64,000 nucleotides of DNA from Desulfobacteraceae bacterium (GCA_016743945.1 JADGFI010000002.1:204923-268922); one strand, 5' to 3'; positions 8,295 to 18,067 are shown, numbered from the stretch's first letter. Notes: generated by a model from the letters alone, not told the origin. Numbers and translations are program-made.

Positions 8295-10508
8295 ATGTCA
8301 AAGTTGATCGCATTTGCTGCCATTCAAGGTGGATATAAAGTGGTATCACAAGTTGAAGGAGAACTTGAAAGAGCCCTTCAAACATATGATGCAAGTACAA
8401 AAGTCGGATTCCCGAATACCGCATACTATCTGCCGGTAATTTATTCTCTGACCGGGCTTAAAGTTGAAACCCTCGAAGACCTTAAAAAACCGATGGAATT
8501 TGCAAAGGGACTTCTGCCGCCCCATATTAAACTTAAAACATGGCTTCCCTACCTTGGCCCATTACTTGACGCCGGGATGGCAGGTATTATCGCCTATGAA
8601 GTAAAAGAAGCCCTAAGATATCTCAATGACCCTGATTTCTACATTGCCCAGGAAGACCCGGATATTGAAAATGGAAAAATCTGGGTGGGTGCTGCCGATG
8701 ATACCATCCTGAGAAAACGTGGGGTAGAATTTGTCGATGGGTCTGCTCCCGGGTTTGCCGCCATGGTGGGTGCAGCCCCCAACAAAGAAATTGCCAAAAT
8801 GATCGTGGAAGATTATCAGAAGAAATCTTTGTATATCTTCTGTGCAGCTAATCACAACGGAAAAACCCTGATCCAGCAATGCCTGGATGCTGACATGCAG
8901 ATTGGATGGAACACCCGTATCGTTCCCTTTGGTCCGGATATTTCTTCTGCTGTATTTGCCCTCGGGTTTGCCAACAGGGCTGCCATGGCATTTGGCGGTG
9001 TTCAGCCTGGCGATTACAAAAAGATTCTCATGTACAACAAGGAAAGAATCTTTGCCTTTGTCAATGCCTTAGGTGATGTGGGAACCGAATGGGGAGTAGC
9101 TGCAGCCGGTTGTGTAAACTGGGGTTTCCCGACCATTGCAGACACACCGATCCCCGAAATTCTGCCCACGGGTATTTGTACCTATGAGCATGTGGTAGCA
9201 CCGGTTGCCCATGAAGACATGTGCCAGAAATCAGTTGAAGTCAGGGGTCTTAAGGTTCAGATAGCTGAAATTGATATTCCCTGTGCATTCGGTCCTGCAT
9301 TTGAAGGTGAGCGTGTAAGAGGAGCAGATCTTCATGCCCAATGCGGCGGTGGAAAAACCCAATGCACCGAGCTTGTTAAAATGGCGGACATGAATGCCAT
9401 CGAAGACGGCAAGGTTATCATTGACGGTCCGGATATTGACGGTATCAAAGAAGGCGAAACCTTCCCACTGGGAATCAAGGTAGAAATCGCCGGCCGCGAG
9501 TTCCAGGAAGATTTTGAGCCCATCATGGAACGTCAGATCCATCACCTGGTCAACTATATCCAGGGGATCATGCATATAGGTCAACGGGACATCTCCTGGG
9601 TTCGTATTTCTAAAGCCGCCATTGAAAAAGGCTTTACCCTGAAAGATATCGGTGTGGTTCTCCATGCCAAATTTCACCAGGATTTCACCAAGATTGTCGA
9701 TAAAGTCCAGGTTACCCTTTTTACCAAAAAAGAAGATGTGGACAAGATGACCGCCCTTGCAAGGGAAAACTACCTGTCACGTGATGCCCGGGTGGATAAT
9801 ATGACGGACGAGGATGTTGATATATATTATTCTTGCACCCTATGCCAGTCTTTTGCTCCCAGCCATGTATGCTCGGTAAGCCCTGAGAGAACAGGCCTTT
9901 GTGGTGCTTACAACTGGATGGACTGTAGGGCTGCCTATGAAATTAACCCGACCGGTCCCAACCAGCCCATTGAAAAAGGCGAATGCATTGATGCGAAACT
10001 TGGCCAATGGAAAGGGGTTAATGATTTTGTATACAAGGCCTCCAGAGGTACGGTTACCCATTACAACTTCTACTCCATGGTCGTTGATCCCATGACCACC
10101 TGCGGTTGCTGCGAATGTATCGCTGCCATGCTGCCGGGGTGTAACGGGGTGATGACCGTTGGCCGGGATTATTCAGGAGAAACCCCCTGTGGGATGAAGT
10201 TTACCACATTGGCCGGTGTCATGGGCGGTGGTGCTTGTTCTCCTGGATTTGTGGGTCACTCCAAACACAACATCACCCAGGGTAAATTTATCCTGGGCGA
10301 TGGCGGACTGTTAAGAATGGTCTGGATGCCCAAGATGCTCAAAGAAGAGCTCAAAGACCGGATTGTTGCCCGGGGAGAAGCAATGGGAGTTCCAGGGCTG
10401 TATGACATGATCGCCGATGAAACCGTTGGTATCACCGAAGAAGAGATCATGCCCTTTCTCAAGGAGAAAGGTCATCCGGCACTTACCATGGAGTCCCTTG
10501 TAGGATAA
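8295..10508 (+). CDS. acsB: acetyl-CoA synthase (CODH/ACS beta-type subunit)
   Basis: AcsB assembles acetyl-CoA from CO, the corrinoid-bound methyl group and CoA at the Ni-Ni-[4Fe-4S] A-cluster. The 737 residues match the bacterial length. Cluster ligands are visible as C514, C517, C526 and C536, followed by the CGC nickel-binding motif at 603-605. The N-terminal region would form the CODH contact and CO tunnel. Start ATG behind AAGGAGG. A GC-rich hairpin follows the stop codon. Confidence 0.97.
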   Translation: MSKLIAFAAIQGGYKVVSQVEGELERALQTYDASTKVGFPNTAYYLPVIYSLTGLKVETLEDLKKPMEFAKGLLPPHIKLKTWLPYLGPLLDAGMAGIIAYEVKEALRYLNDPDFYIAQEDPDIENGKIWVGAADDTILRKRGVEFVDGSAPGFAAMVGAAPNKEIAKMIVEDYQKKSLYIFCAANHNGKTLIQQCLDADMQIGWNTRIVPFGPDISSAVFALGFANRAAMAFGGVQPGDYKKILMYNKERIFAFVNALGDVGTEWGVAAAGCVNWGFPTIADTPIPEILPTGICTYEHVVAPVAHEDMCQKSVEVRGLKVQIAEIDIPCAFGPAFEGERVRGADLHAQCGGGKTQCTELVKMADMNAIEDGKVIIDGPDIDGIKEGETFPLGIKVEIAGREFQEDFEPIMERQIHHLVNYIQGIMHIGQRDISWVRISKAAIEKGFTLKDIGVVLHAKFHQDFTKIVDKVQVTLFTKKEDVDKMTALARENYLSRDARVDNMTDEDVDIYYSCTLCQSFAPSHVCSVSPERTGLCGAYNWMDCRAAYEINPTGPNQPIEKGECIDAKLGQWKGVNDFVYKASRGTVTHYNFYSMVVDPMTTCGCCECIAAMLPGCNGVMTVGRDYSGETPCGMKFTTLAGVMGGGACSPGFVGHSKHNITQGKFILGDGGLLRMVWMPKMLKEELKDRIVARGEAMGVPGLYDMIADETVGITEEEIMPFLKEKGHPALTMESLVG

Positions 10509-10520
10509 TTATTAAACAAA

Positions 10521-10564
10521 AAAAGGTGCGGCAAACTTCTAAAATTAATTCTGCTGCACCTTTC
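10521..10564 (+). terminator. hairpin between acsB and acsC
   Basis: AAAGGTGCGGCA pairs with TGCTGCACCTTT across one mismatch. There is no strong U-tract, so partial termination or mRNA end protection is likely, since acsC follows directly. Confidence 0.55.
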
Positions 10565-10596
10565 CCATAAAGTTGTAAAAACTTAAGGAGATAAAA

Positions 10597-11937
10597 ATGG
10601 CATTAACTGGTATACAGATATTCAAACTCCTTCCCAAGACAAATTGCAAGGAGTGCGGAGTCCCCACATGCCTTGCCTTTGCGATGAATCTTGCATCGGG
10701 AAAAGCGGAATTGGACGCCTGCCCCTATGTTTCCGATGACGCAAAGGAAAAACTGGCCGAAGCCTCGGCACCTCCCATTCGCCCGGTTGCTTTGGGCAAG
10801 GGTGTCCGTAAAACCACCACGGGTGGAGAAACCGTTCTTTACAGGCATGAAAAAACCTTTTTCAACCCCACTGTCCTGGCCGCCACTGTTGCTTCTGATA
10901 TTGATCTTGCAGTTCTAGACAATACCTTAAAAGCTTACAATGCCTTCCAGTATGAACGGGTAGGACTGAACCTGAGACCTGAGCTTCTGGTGGTAAAAGA
11001 TGCCGGTAACGGAGCTGCCGCCTTTGCAGCTGTTGCAGGTAAAATTGCCAAGGAATCTGAATTCAACCTGGTTCTCATGACCCAGGATTTGGGTGTTATG
11101 AAGGCGGGTATTGAAACAGCCGGATTCAAACGTCCCCTGCTCTATGCCGCAACAGCAGCAAATGTAGACGAGATGGGAGCGCTTGCCAAAGAAGCAGATC
11201 TTCCCTTGGCCGTAAAAGCCGAAACAGTTGAAGCCTTAATTCCCCTGACGGAAAAACTCACCGGCATGGGTCTCAAAGATCTGGTTCTGGATTCTGGTTC
11301 AAGGGAAATAAAACAGCTTCTCGAAGATCAGGTTGCCATGCGCCGCGCAGCTCTCAAGGCAGGCAACAAAGCCCTTGGATTTCCGTCCATTTCCTTTCCA
11401 AGTGAAATGGCGTCCAACCTGGACATGGAAACCATGATCGCAGGAATGCTGGTTGCAAAATACGGCGGTATTGTGGTTCTGTCTGACTTTGCCTCGGAAT
11501 CCCTCTTCCCGCTGCTTTTGGAAAGACTCAATATATTCACCGATCCCCAGCGCCCGATGACGGTTACCGAAGGTATTTTTGAAATCGGCAACCCCGATGA
11601 AAACTCACCGGTTCTGGTGACCACCAACTTTGCCTTGACATATTTCATTGTTTCTGGTGAAATCGAAGCCAGCAAAGTACCGGCATGGTTGTTGATCAAG
11701 GACTCTGAAGGACTGTCGGTCTTGACTGCCTGGGCTGCCGGTAAATTTGGCGGTGATGATGTGGGTACCTTTGTTAAAAAGAGCGGCATCATGGACAAGG
11801 TAAAACATACCGAACTCATTATCCCCGGATATGCGGCTGCCATTGCAGGGGATATTGAAGAAGAACTTCCCGGCTGGACCATTACGGTTGGCCCGAGAGA
11901 AGCCGCTCACCTGCCGGCTTTCCTCAAAACAAAGTAA
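10597..11937 (+). CDS. acsC: corrinoid iron-sulfur protein large subunit
   Basis: The gamma-type subunit binds a corrinoid and one [4Fe-4S] cluster, and shuttles the methyl group between AcsE and AcsB. Cluster ligands are C17, C20, C25 and C42 in the N-terminal domain. A TIM-barrel region follows (about 90-320), then the C-terminal corrinoid-binding domain. At 446 residues it equals the usual family length. The ATG follows AAGGAG. It is the functional partner of AcsD even though three genes separate their starts. Confidence 0.96.
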   Translation: MALTGIQIFKLLPKTNCKECGVPTCLAFAMNLASGKAELDACPYVSDDAKEKLAEASAPPIRPVALGKGVRKTTTGGETVLYRHEKTFFNPTVLAATVASDIDLAVLDNTLKAYNAFQYERVGLNLRPELLVVKDAGNGAAAFAAVAGKIAKESEFNLVLMTQDLGVMKAGIETAGFKRPLLYAATAANVDEMGALAKEADLPLAVKAETVEALIPLTEKLTGMGLKDLVLDSGSREIKQLLEDQVAMRRAALKAGNKALGFPSISFPSEMASNLDMETMIAGMLVAKYGGIVVLSDFASESLFPLLLERLNIFTDPQRPMTVTEGIFEIGNPDENSPVLVTTNFALTYFIVSGEIEASKVPAWLLIKDSEGLSVLTAWAAGKFGGDDVGTFVKKSGIMDKVKHTELIIPGYAAAIAGDIEEELPGWTITVGPREAAHLPAFLKTK

Positions 11938-11942
11938 GTAAG

Positions 11943-11981
11943 AAAAGGGGTGGGACACCCGTGTTTCCCGCCCCCTTTAAA
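11943..11981 (+). terminator. hairpin between acsC and acsE
   Basis: AAAAGGGGTGGG pairs with CCCGCCCCCTTT, allowing one G-U pair. It has the same position and type as the acsB-acsC hairpin. Confidence 0.5.
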
Positions 11982-12014
11982 GATTCACAATTGTAAAAAT
12001 TAAAGGAAAACTAT

Positions 12015-12920
12015 ATGATTCTATTTGGTGAAAGTCTGAATGTAATTTCCACAGTAATTGGAAAAGAATTCAAAGAAGCCGATCCTGCCAAACGAAATCC
12101 TGACCCCATCCAGAAAGAAGTTCTCAGGCAAAAAGAACTGGGTATGGATTATATTGACATCAACCTTGGACCGGCTAAAAAATTTGGAACAGAACTGATG
12201 CCATGGGTGGTTAACGTGGTTCAGGAAGCAGTTCCGGGAATGCCCCTGTTGCTGGATTCATCCAATATCGATGCCATTGAAGCAGGCCTAAAGGTCTGTA
12301 AACCCGCTGATAAGCCCCATATCGTCAATTCGATCATGGCAAGAGCCGAAAGATATGAATCAATGGTGCCCATGGCTGCCAAATATGATGCCGATTTTGT
12401 GGCGCTCATGTGGGGGCCGGACGGTCTTCCCAGGGATGAAAACGAAAGAGCGGCCCTTGCCGTTGAACTGCTTTACTATGCCAACGAAGCTGGCATTCCC
12501 AATGAAAAAATTTGGGTGGACGGAATTGTTACGCCGGTGAATATCCAGCAACAGCAGTGCATGAGTCTTCTCAACTTCCAGATGATGCTCGAAGATATGG
12601 CGCCGGGCTCAAAATCCACCTGCGGACTGTCCAATATTTCCAATGGACCTCCGGAACATCTGCGCGGTATTTTAAACCGTACTTATATGGTTATGCTTGA
12701 AAAATATGGTATGAAAGCTGTTATTTCCGATCCCCTTGACACCAAACTGACCGCCATTGCAAAAGGTCAGCGCCAGGACATTGTGGACCTGATCTACGGC
12801 ATGATGGATGGCAATGAACCCGATATTTCAGGTCTTGAAAAAGAAATGCAGGATTATGCCAAAACCTATAAAGTCATCATGGGTGAAACACTTTACTCTG
12901 ATTCATGGCTTGAAATTTAG
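12015..12920 (+). CDS. acsE: methyl-THF:corrinoid iron-sulfur protein methyltransferase
   Basis: AcsE transfers the methyl group of methyl-tetrahydrofolate to the cobalt of AcsCD. The sequence is a pterin-binding TIM barrel. FGESLNVIS opens it, GMDYIDINLGP is the pterin-site block, and LLLDSSN and CGLSNISNGPP follow. It has 301 residues against about 262 for the Moorella enzyme, the extra length being spread through the chain. The ATG follows AAAGGAAAA. A strong terminator immediately downstream suggests that most operon transcripts end here. Confidence 0.95.
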   Translation: MILFGESLNVISTVIGKEFKEADPAKRNPDPIQKEVLRQKELGMDYIDINLGPAKKFGTELMPWVVNVVQEAVPGMPLLLDSSNIDAIEAGLKVCKPADKPHIVNSIMARAERYESMVPMAAKYDADFVALMWGPDGLPRDENERAALAVELLYYANEAGIPNEKIWVDGIVTPVNIQQQQCMSLLNFQMMLEDMAPGSKSTCGLSNISNGPPEHLRGILNRTYMVMLEKYGMKAVISDPLDTKLTAIAKGQRQDIVDLIYGMMDGNEPDISGLEKEMQDYAKTYKVIMGETLYSDSWLEI

Positions 12921-12941
12921 TATTTTGTAGCATTTATTTAT

Positions 12942-12984
12942 AAAGCCCCTGGCCGCTTTAACGGTCAGGGGCTTTGCTTTTTTT
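12942..12984 (+). terminator. Rho-independent terminator after acsE
   Basis: AAAGCCCCTGGCC pairs with GGTCAGGGGCTTT, followed by GCTTTTTTTA. This is the clearest terminator of the acs region. Confidence 0.85.
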
Positions 12985-13059
12985 ATTGCCCCACGACTTT
13001 ATTTTTTAAAATTGAGTCTTATATTCAGAAGAAATACCCTTTTTACAGGATGGAATGAA

Positions 13060-13356
13060 TTGGAAAATAAAAAAACAATTGAAAACTGGTATTATGTGAT
13101 AGTCCAGGACCCTGACACATCAGCAGAACAGTTCGTCGGTTTCGCTCAAGAGGATACCAATGAAAAATTTCTTCCGGCCTTTAAGACCAAACAGGATGCA
13201 GAAGCCTGCTTTATGCTGATGCCCAAAGATATCTTTAACGGAAGATATGATACCCATGCGATCATTGAAGAAGACCTGCTGGGTGCGGCGGCTGAAAACG
13301 GCCACAAGATTTACCTGTTAGATGAAAAGGGATCCCTTCTCAAACCCTTAAATTGA
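13060..13356 (+). CDS. small protein of unknown function between acsE and cooC
   Basis: I do not recognise this family. The protein is about 98 residues from the TTG at 13060, which follows AGGA at a 9-base spacing. A TTG at 13012 is an alternative giving 114 residues. It is acidic, soluble and has no membrane segment. It contains WYYVIVQDP near the start and a single Cys (ACFML). It lies behind the acsE terminator and 55 bases before cooC, so it may be co-transcribed with cooC. A role in CODH/ACS maturation or regulation is only suggested by position. Confidence 0.65.
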   Translation: MENKKTIENWYYVIVQDPDTSAEQFVGFAQEDTNEKFLPAFKTKQDAEACFMLMPKDIFNGRYDTHAIIEEDLLGAAAENGHKIYLLDEKGSLLKPLN

Positions 13357-13411
13357 GACCTCTTTTTTTATCTGCCTGGTTGTAACCAATAATTTTTAGG
13401 AGCACAAAACC

Positions 13412-14200
13412 GTGAGTTTAAAACTTGCATTCGGCGGAAAAGGCGGGGTCGGTAAGACAACGGTCACCTCTCTTATTGCCCGGACCATTGCCGCTTTAAA
13501 TAAAGAAACCAGCGTGATTGCCATTGATGCTGATCCGGTTGCCAACCTGGCGGCAGGGTTGGGTATTGATGAGACCCAACCCATAACACCTGTGGCAGAA
13601 CTGTCCGATCTCATTGCCGAACGGACAGGCGCCACCCCCGGTACCATGGGGGGATTTTTCACATTAAATCCCAAGGTAGATGACATCCCGGACCGATTTT
13701 CCATTGAAAAAGACGGGGTAAAACTACTGGTCATGGGAACGGTAACCCATGGGGGTTCCGGCTGTATCTGCCCTGAAGCCACCATTTTAAAAGCCCTGAT
13801 GAATCATTTGGTTCTTGCCAGAAATGAAGTGGTTGTCATGGACATGGAGGCGGGGGTTGAACACTTGGGGAGGGCCACTTCCGGTTCTGTGGATGCCCTG
13901 GTAGTGGTGGTAAACCCGGGGAAAAGAAGCCGGGTGGCAGCGGATAAAATCCGGAAACTGGGCCAGGATATCGGCATAAAAAATGTTGTCATCCTGGGAA
14001 ACCGGGTCAAATCAGAAGCAGACAAAGCATTGATCCGGGAAAGCATGCCGGATTATGAAATCATCGGATTTCTGCCGGAACTGGATGAAATTATCCAATC
14101 CGATCGGGACGGTGTCCGGCCCTTTGATGATATTTCAAATATTCCCGAAGAATTAAAGGCTGTCACCCTGAAACTGATGGCCCTGGATATCCCCATTTAA
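13412..14200 (+). CDS. cooC: CODH nickel-insertion accessory ATPase CooC
   Basis: CooC is a MinD/ParA-like P-loop ATPase that helps insert nickel into the C-cluster of CODH. GGKGGVGKTT at residues 8-17 is the deviant Walker A motif with both lysines. IAIDADP and VVMDMEAGVEH are the following switch regions, and GSGCICPEA supplies the Cys pair typical for the metal-binding dimer interface. The 262-residue length fits. Start is GTG behind AGGAGC. It is the last gene of the acs cluster, before a terminator. Confidence 0.93.
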   Translation: MSLKLAFGGKGGVGKTTVTSLIARTIAALNKETSVIAIDADPVANLAAGLGIDETQPITPVAELSDLIAERTGATPGTMGGFFTLNPKVDDIPDRFSIEKDGVKLLVMGTVTHGGSGCICPEATILKALMNHLVLARNEVVVMDMEAGVEHLGRATSGSVDALVVVVNPGKRSRVAADKIRKLGQDIGIKNVVILGNRVKSEADKALIRESMPDYEIIGFLPELDEIIQSDRDGVRPFDDISNIPEELKAVTLKLMALDIPI

Positions 14201-14217
14201 TTTTGCTGCCTTAATAT

Positions 14218-14261
14218 TGCTTCCCAAAAAACCGTCATGGGCATTGGGAAGCATTTTTTTT
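14218..14261. terminator. bidirectional terminator between cooC and the Epd-like gene
   Basis: TGCTTCCCA pairs with TGGGAAGCA, followed by T7. It lies between the convergent ends of cooC and the minus-strand dehydrogenase. Confidence 0.85.
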
Positions 14262-14274
14262 GCCCGACACTTGC

Positions 14275-15288
14275 TCATGCGTTAAGCGCCGCCAGGGTGG
14301 TATCCAGCATCCGATTGGAATAGCCCCATTCATTATCAAACCAGGCCTGGATCTTGATCAGGCGTTTGCCTGAAACCCGTGTCTGGGGTAAATCAATAAT
14401 GGCAGACCTGGAGTCGTGGTTAAAATCACAGGAGACCAGCTGCTCATCACAGACCCCTAATATGCCTTTAAATTTAGTTGCAGCGGCCAGGGTTAACATC
14501 TGGTTAATGGCATCGGCACTGGTATCGGATTTGACCTGCAGCGTAATATCCATGAGGGAGACATTGGTGGTGGGAACCCGAATGGCAAGGGTTTCAAATT
14601 TTCCTTCCATTTGGGGTAGAATCCTTACAATCCCCTTTTCCAGGGAGGTGCTCACGGGAATGATGGATTGCAGGGCAGACCGAGTCTTGCGCAGATCCGT
14701 GCCATAGGCATCTATCACCGGCTGATCCTGCATGGCCGAATGGATGGTGGTAATCGCTCCGCTGTCTATGCCCAGGTGCCGCTCAATGACATCTATAATC
14801 GGGATCAGACAATTGGTGGTGCACGAAGCATTGGATATAATGGCATGCTCAGGCCTTAAGGTATGATGGTTGACCCCGTATACAATGGTGGCATCCATCT
14901 CGTCTTTGGCCGGGTGGGAATAAATCACCTTGCAAGCTCCGGACAAAAGGTGAAGTTCCGCCGATTCCCTGTCATTGTGCACCCCGGTACAATCGAGCAC
15001 CACATCCACAGCAAGATCCTTCCAGGGCAGGTTAACGATATTTTTTTCCTGAAAAAGATGGATGGTGTCCTCTCCGATCAAAAGCCCTTGCTTGCATTTT
15101 TTAATCCCAAGGGGAAACCGACCATGGGTGGAGTCAAACCGGGTCAGATGATAGAGGGTTTCAGCCGGGGCTGTTTCATTTATGGCCACCAGATTTAATT
15201 TATTATAAAATCTTCTTGATTCATACAAGGCCCTTGCCACGCACCGCCCAATTCTTCCATACCCGTTAATTGCTATATTGAATGTCAT
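14275..15288 (-). CDS. erythrose-4-phosphate / glyceraldehyde-3-phosphate dehydrogenase family protein
   Basis: An NAD(P)-dependent phosphorylating dehydrogenase of 337 residues. INGYGRIGR opens the Rossmann fold and SNASCTTNC holds the catalytic Cys. Several blocks resemble E. coli Epd more than GapA: RALYESRRF, STHGRF, HSAMQDQPVIDAYG and VSCDFNHDSRSAI. An Epd-type role, giving erythronate-4-phosphate for pyridoxal phosphate synthesis, is therefore possible, but substrate cannot be decided by eye. It is a single gene on the minus strand, convergent with cooC. Confidence 0.85.
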   Translation of the reverse strand: MTFNIAINGYGRIGRCVARALYESRRFYNKLNLVAINETAPAETLYHLTRFDSTHGRFPLGIKKCKQGLLIGEDTIHLFQEKNIVNLPWKDLAVDVVLDCTGVHNDRESAELHLLSGACKVIYSHPAKDEMDATIVYGVNHHTLRPEHAIISNASCTTNCLIPIIDVIERHLGIDSGAITTIHSAMQDQPVIDAYGTDLRKTRSALQSIIPVSTSLEKGIVRILPQMEGKFETLAIRVPTTNVSLMDITLQVKSDTSADAINQMLTLAAATKFKGILGVCDEQLVSCDFNHDSRSAIIDLPQTRVSGKRLIKIQAWFDNEWGYSNRMLDTTLAALNA

Positions 15289-15568
15289 TCCATTTCACCA
15301 AACCCAAATATTATTTCAATTAATCGGCCGCATCCATAAGGACACGGCCTTGTGAAGCTATACCATAAACCGGCCTATAATTTAAGCCAATTCTTTATCC
15401 CTGACTGCCCGGCAGATCCGGCAACCGTCATCTGAACAAAATTTGCCGGAAAAACAATCTGTAAGGAATATTTTTTGGGTAGCCTTTCTTTTCTTTGCAA
15501 TTTATAAAAAAAACAAATGTTAACCTTATTGAAACCCAAACGCCTTATCCAATATTTGGTGGAAAACT

Positions 15569-15939
15569 ATGCTTCCTTGGCGAAATCCCCTAAATGACGA
15601 CACCGCACTCATAGCCCACCTGCGTGGTAAAGGCCTTATTGTACTTTCCGGGTGTGCACATTCCGGGATTGTTAACACTGTAAAATATGCACAGGAAATA
15701 ACCGGTATAGATAAGGTTCATGCAATTATGGGTGGATTTCATCTTACGGAGCCGAATTTGCCCCCATCATTGAGACAACGGTTAAAGCGCTAAAAGACAT
15801 TAATCCGGATTTTATCATTCCAACTCATTGTACCGGACGAAATGCAATGATGCGGATTCAAATGGAGATGCCGGAACAGTATCTTTTGAATATGGCGGGG
15901 ACGCGTATGGTTTTTAAAGGATTAAAAACTCAAGATTAA
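15569..15939 (+). pseudogene. metallo-beta-lactamase-fold hydrolase remnant
   Basis: The 5' part reads LSGCAHSGIVNT and GGFHLTE in one frame. From about 15752 the homologous sequence continues in another frame (EFAPIIETTVKALKDI, IPTHCTGRNAM) to a TAA at 15937-15939. The N-terminal metal-binding half is missing. Intact relatives are MBL-fold proteins of the dihydropterin/aminobenzene-phosphate synthase group. The 280 bases upstream of this fragment contain no supported gene. Confidence 0.75.
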
Positions 15940-15986
15940 ACGCCCTGGCACGGTGAATCCAATACCCGATGAAGGAGACAAAAAAA

Positions 15987-16352
15987 ATGAAACTCTCAAT
16001 TACAATTTGGGGTAATAGGATTTCACCGGTTTTTGATTCTGCGAATACGTTGATGATCGCCCAGATTGATGGTTCAAACGTTGTCCATCGGCAATTCGAG
16101 AAATTTAATCCCAAACAGATACACCAAATTGCATCAACCCTAAATAATTTCCAGATAGATGTTCTTATCTGCGGGGCCATAACCGAGATCCAATCGCAAA
16201 TAATTGAAAAAGCAGGCATAGCGCTTTTTTCATTTATTACTGGCAATGCAGACAAAACACTGGTTTCCTTATTAAAAAAACCAAATCAAATTTCAAAATT
16301 TTTAATGCCCGGCAGTATCCCGGATATAAGCCTATACAAAAACTTGGTATGA
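15987..16352 (+). CDS. NifX/NifB-associated dinitrogenase cofactor family protein
   Basis: A 121-residue single-domain protein of the NifX/NifY/MTH1175-like fold, which binds metal-sulfur cofactor precursors in nitrogenase-bearing organisms but is widespread in anaerobes without nitrogenase. The N-terminus MKLSITIWGNRISPVFD is typical. The ATG at 15987 follows GAAGGAGA; an upstream in-frame ATG at 15969 lacks a ribosome site. The leader resembles that of the paralogue at 40537 almost base for base over 25 positions. The role here is unknown. Confidence 0.75.
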   Translation: MKLSITIWGNRISPVFDSANTLMIAQIDGSNVVHRQFEKFNPKQIHQIASTLNNFQIDVLICGAITEIQSQIIEKAGIALFSFITGNADKTLVSLLKKPNQISKFLMPGSIPDISLYKNLV

Positions 16353-16431
16353 TGGAAATAAGCCCTACCCTCATCTGCATCTAATCTTATAAAAATGCAA
16401 AAAAATTCTAGGTATATTTTTTTGTCATTTA

Positions 16432-16448
16432 TTGATAATCTTTATCAA
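16432..16448. promoter_or_regulatory. perfect inverted repeat upstream of catalase
   Basis: TTGATAA-TCT-TTATCAA lies about 40 bases before the catalase start codon. It resembles Fur/PerR-type GATAAT operators in composition. The regulator cannot be named from sequence alone. Confidence 0.5.
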
Positions 16449-16489
16449 ATGATACGCAACATCCTAAAAACGTTAAAAGGGAGGTTATC

Positions 16490-17950
16490 ATGTCTGAAAA
16501 GAAAAAACTAACAACCAATGCTGGTGCACCCGTCTCTGACAATCAAAATGTAATGAGTGCCGGACCTCGAGGGCCACAATTATTGCAGGATGCCTGGTTC
16601 CTGGAGAAAATGGCTCATTTTGACCGGGAAGTAATCCCCGAACGCCGTATGCACGCAAAGGGATCCGGCGCCTATGGAACCTTCACCGTTACCCATGACA
16701 TCACCCGGCATACAAAGGCAAATATTTTTTCAAAAATCGGAAAGCAAACAGAGATGTTTCTTCGATTTTCCACGGTGGCCGGAGAGCGGGGTGCCGCTGA
16801 TGCAGAAAGGGACATTCGCGGGGTTGCCATGAAGTTTTACACACAAGAGGGAAACTGGGATCTAGTGGGAAACAATACCCCTGTATTTTTTTTAAAAGAT
16901 CCCAAAAAATTCCCGGATCTAAATCATGCGGTGAAGCGGGATCCGAGGACCAATATGAGGAGCGCAAAAAACAACTGGGATTTTTGGACATCTCTTCCGG
17001 AATCGCTTCACCAGGTAACCATCACCATGAGTGAAAGGGGAATCCCCTTTTCATATCGTCACATGAATGCCTATGGCAGTCATACTTACAGCTTGATTAA
17101 TGCGGACAATGAAAGATTCTGGGTAAAATTTCATTTTAAAACACAACAGGGAATCAAATGCCTCACCGATGAGGAGGCTGACGCTATTGTGGCAAAAGAC
17201 CGGGAAAGCAACCAGCGGGACCTTTTAGAGACCATCGACAAGGGCGATTTCCCAAAATGGGATTTGAAAATTCAGGTGGTACCGGAAAAGAATGCATCAA
17301 AGTTTCCCTTTAATCCCTTTGACCTTACCAAAGTCTGGCCCCATAAAGAGTACCCCCTCATTGATGTGGGCGTGCTTGAATTAAACAGGAATCCTGAAAA
17401 CTATTTTGCTGAGGTGGAGCAGTCTGCGTTTAATCCGACCAATATTGTCCCGGGAATTGGATTTTCCCCGGATAAAATGCTCCAGGGTCGTCTCTTTTCA
17501 TATGGAGATACCCAACGGTATCGACTGGGTGTCAATCACCATCTTATTCCCGTCAACCGTGCCCGATGCCCGGTTCACAGCTATCACCGGGATGGTGCCA
17601 TGCGAGTGGATGATAACCACGGCGGCACCCTTGGCTATGAGCCAAACTCTTATGGACAGTGGCAGGAGCAGCCTGAATTTAGCGAACCCCCACTGGATCT
17701 TGAAGGTGCCGCAGACCAATGGAATCACCGTGAAGACAATGACGATTATTACACCCAACCGGGCAACCTGTTTCGAGGGATGAATGCAAATCAGCGGCAA
17801 GCTCTTTTTGGCAATACGGGTCGAGCAATGGGGGATGCACCTGAAGAAATTAAAATCCGCCATATCGGTAACTGCATGAAAGCTGATCCAGACTATGGGA
17901 AAGGTGTTGCAAAAGCACTTGGAATAAGCCTTGACAAGATCCCGGAATAA
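16490..17950 (+). CDS. katA: monofunctional haem catalase
   Basis: Catalase dismutates hydrogen peroxide in the cytoplasm. The 486-residue length fits the small-subunit clade. The catalytic His55 lies in [10 protein letters not shown], the distal Asn is N128 in VGNNTPVFF, and the haem-ligating Tyr lies in [12 protein letters not shown]. The ATG follows GGGAGG. A palindromic operator candidate precedes it and a long hairpin follows it, so it is probably monocistronic. A full catalase suggests regular exposure to oxygen, matching the cytochrome bd genes at the right end. Confidence 0.97.
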   Translation: MSEKKKLTTNAGAPVSDNQNVMSAGPRGPQLLQDAWFLEKMAHFDREVIPERRMHAKGSGAYGTFTVTHDITRHTKANIFSKIGKQTEMFLRFSTVAGERGAADAERDIRGVAMKFYTQEGNWDLVGNNTPVFFLKDPKKFPDLNHAVKRDPRTNMRSAKNNWDFWTSLPESLHQVTITMSERGIPFSYRHMNAYGSHTYSLINADNERFWVKFHFKTQQGIKCLTDEEADAIVAKDRESNQRDLLETIDKGDFPKWDLKIQVVPEKNASKFPFNPFDLTKVWPHKEYPLIDVGVLELNRNPENYFAEVEQSAFNPTNIVPGIGFSPDKMLQGRLFSYGDTQRYRLGVNHHLIPVNRARCPVHSYHRDGAMRVDDNHGGTLGYEPNSYGQWQEQPEFSEPPLDLEGAADQWNHREDNDDYYTQPGNLFRGMNANQRQALFGNTGRAMGDAPEEIKIRHIGNCMKADPDYGKGVAKALGISLDKIPE

Positions 17951-17977
17951 TTTAATCGAAACGTACCGTCACCCAAG

Positions 17978-18012
17978 TTGCCGGGAAAACAGACAGTCTG
18001 TCTTCCCGGCAA
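17978..18012 (+). terminator. long hairpin after catalase
   Basis: TTGCCGGGAAAACAGA pairs with TCTGTCTTCCCGGCAA with one mismatch, giving a stem of about 16 bp. The downstream T content is weak. Confidence 0.65.
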
Positions 18013-18067
18013 TACCATTTTATCCAGATTATAGAAAAAATTTTGGGTTCGTATAAATTTATTTTTA

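Noticed and set aside
15382..15501. Cys-rich minus-strand frame (TDCFSGKFCSDDGCRICRAV)
   Set aside because: The composition looks protein-like, but an upstream TAA leaves no usable start codon and there is no ribosome site. At most it is a remnant.
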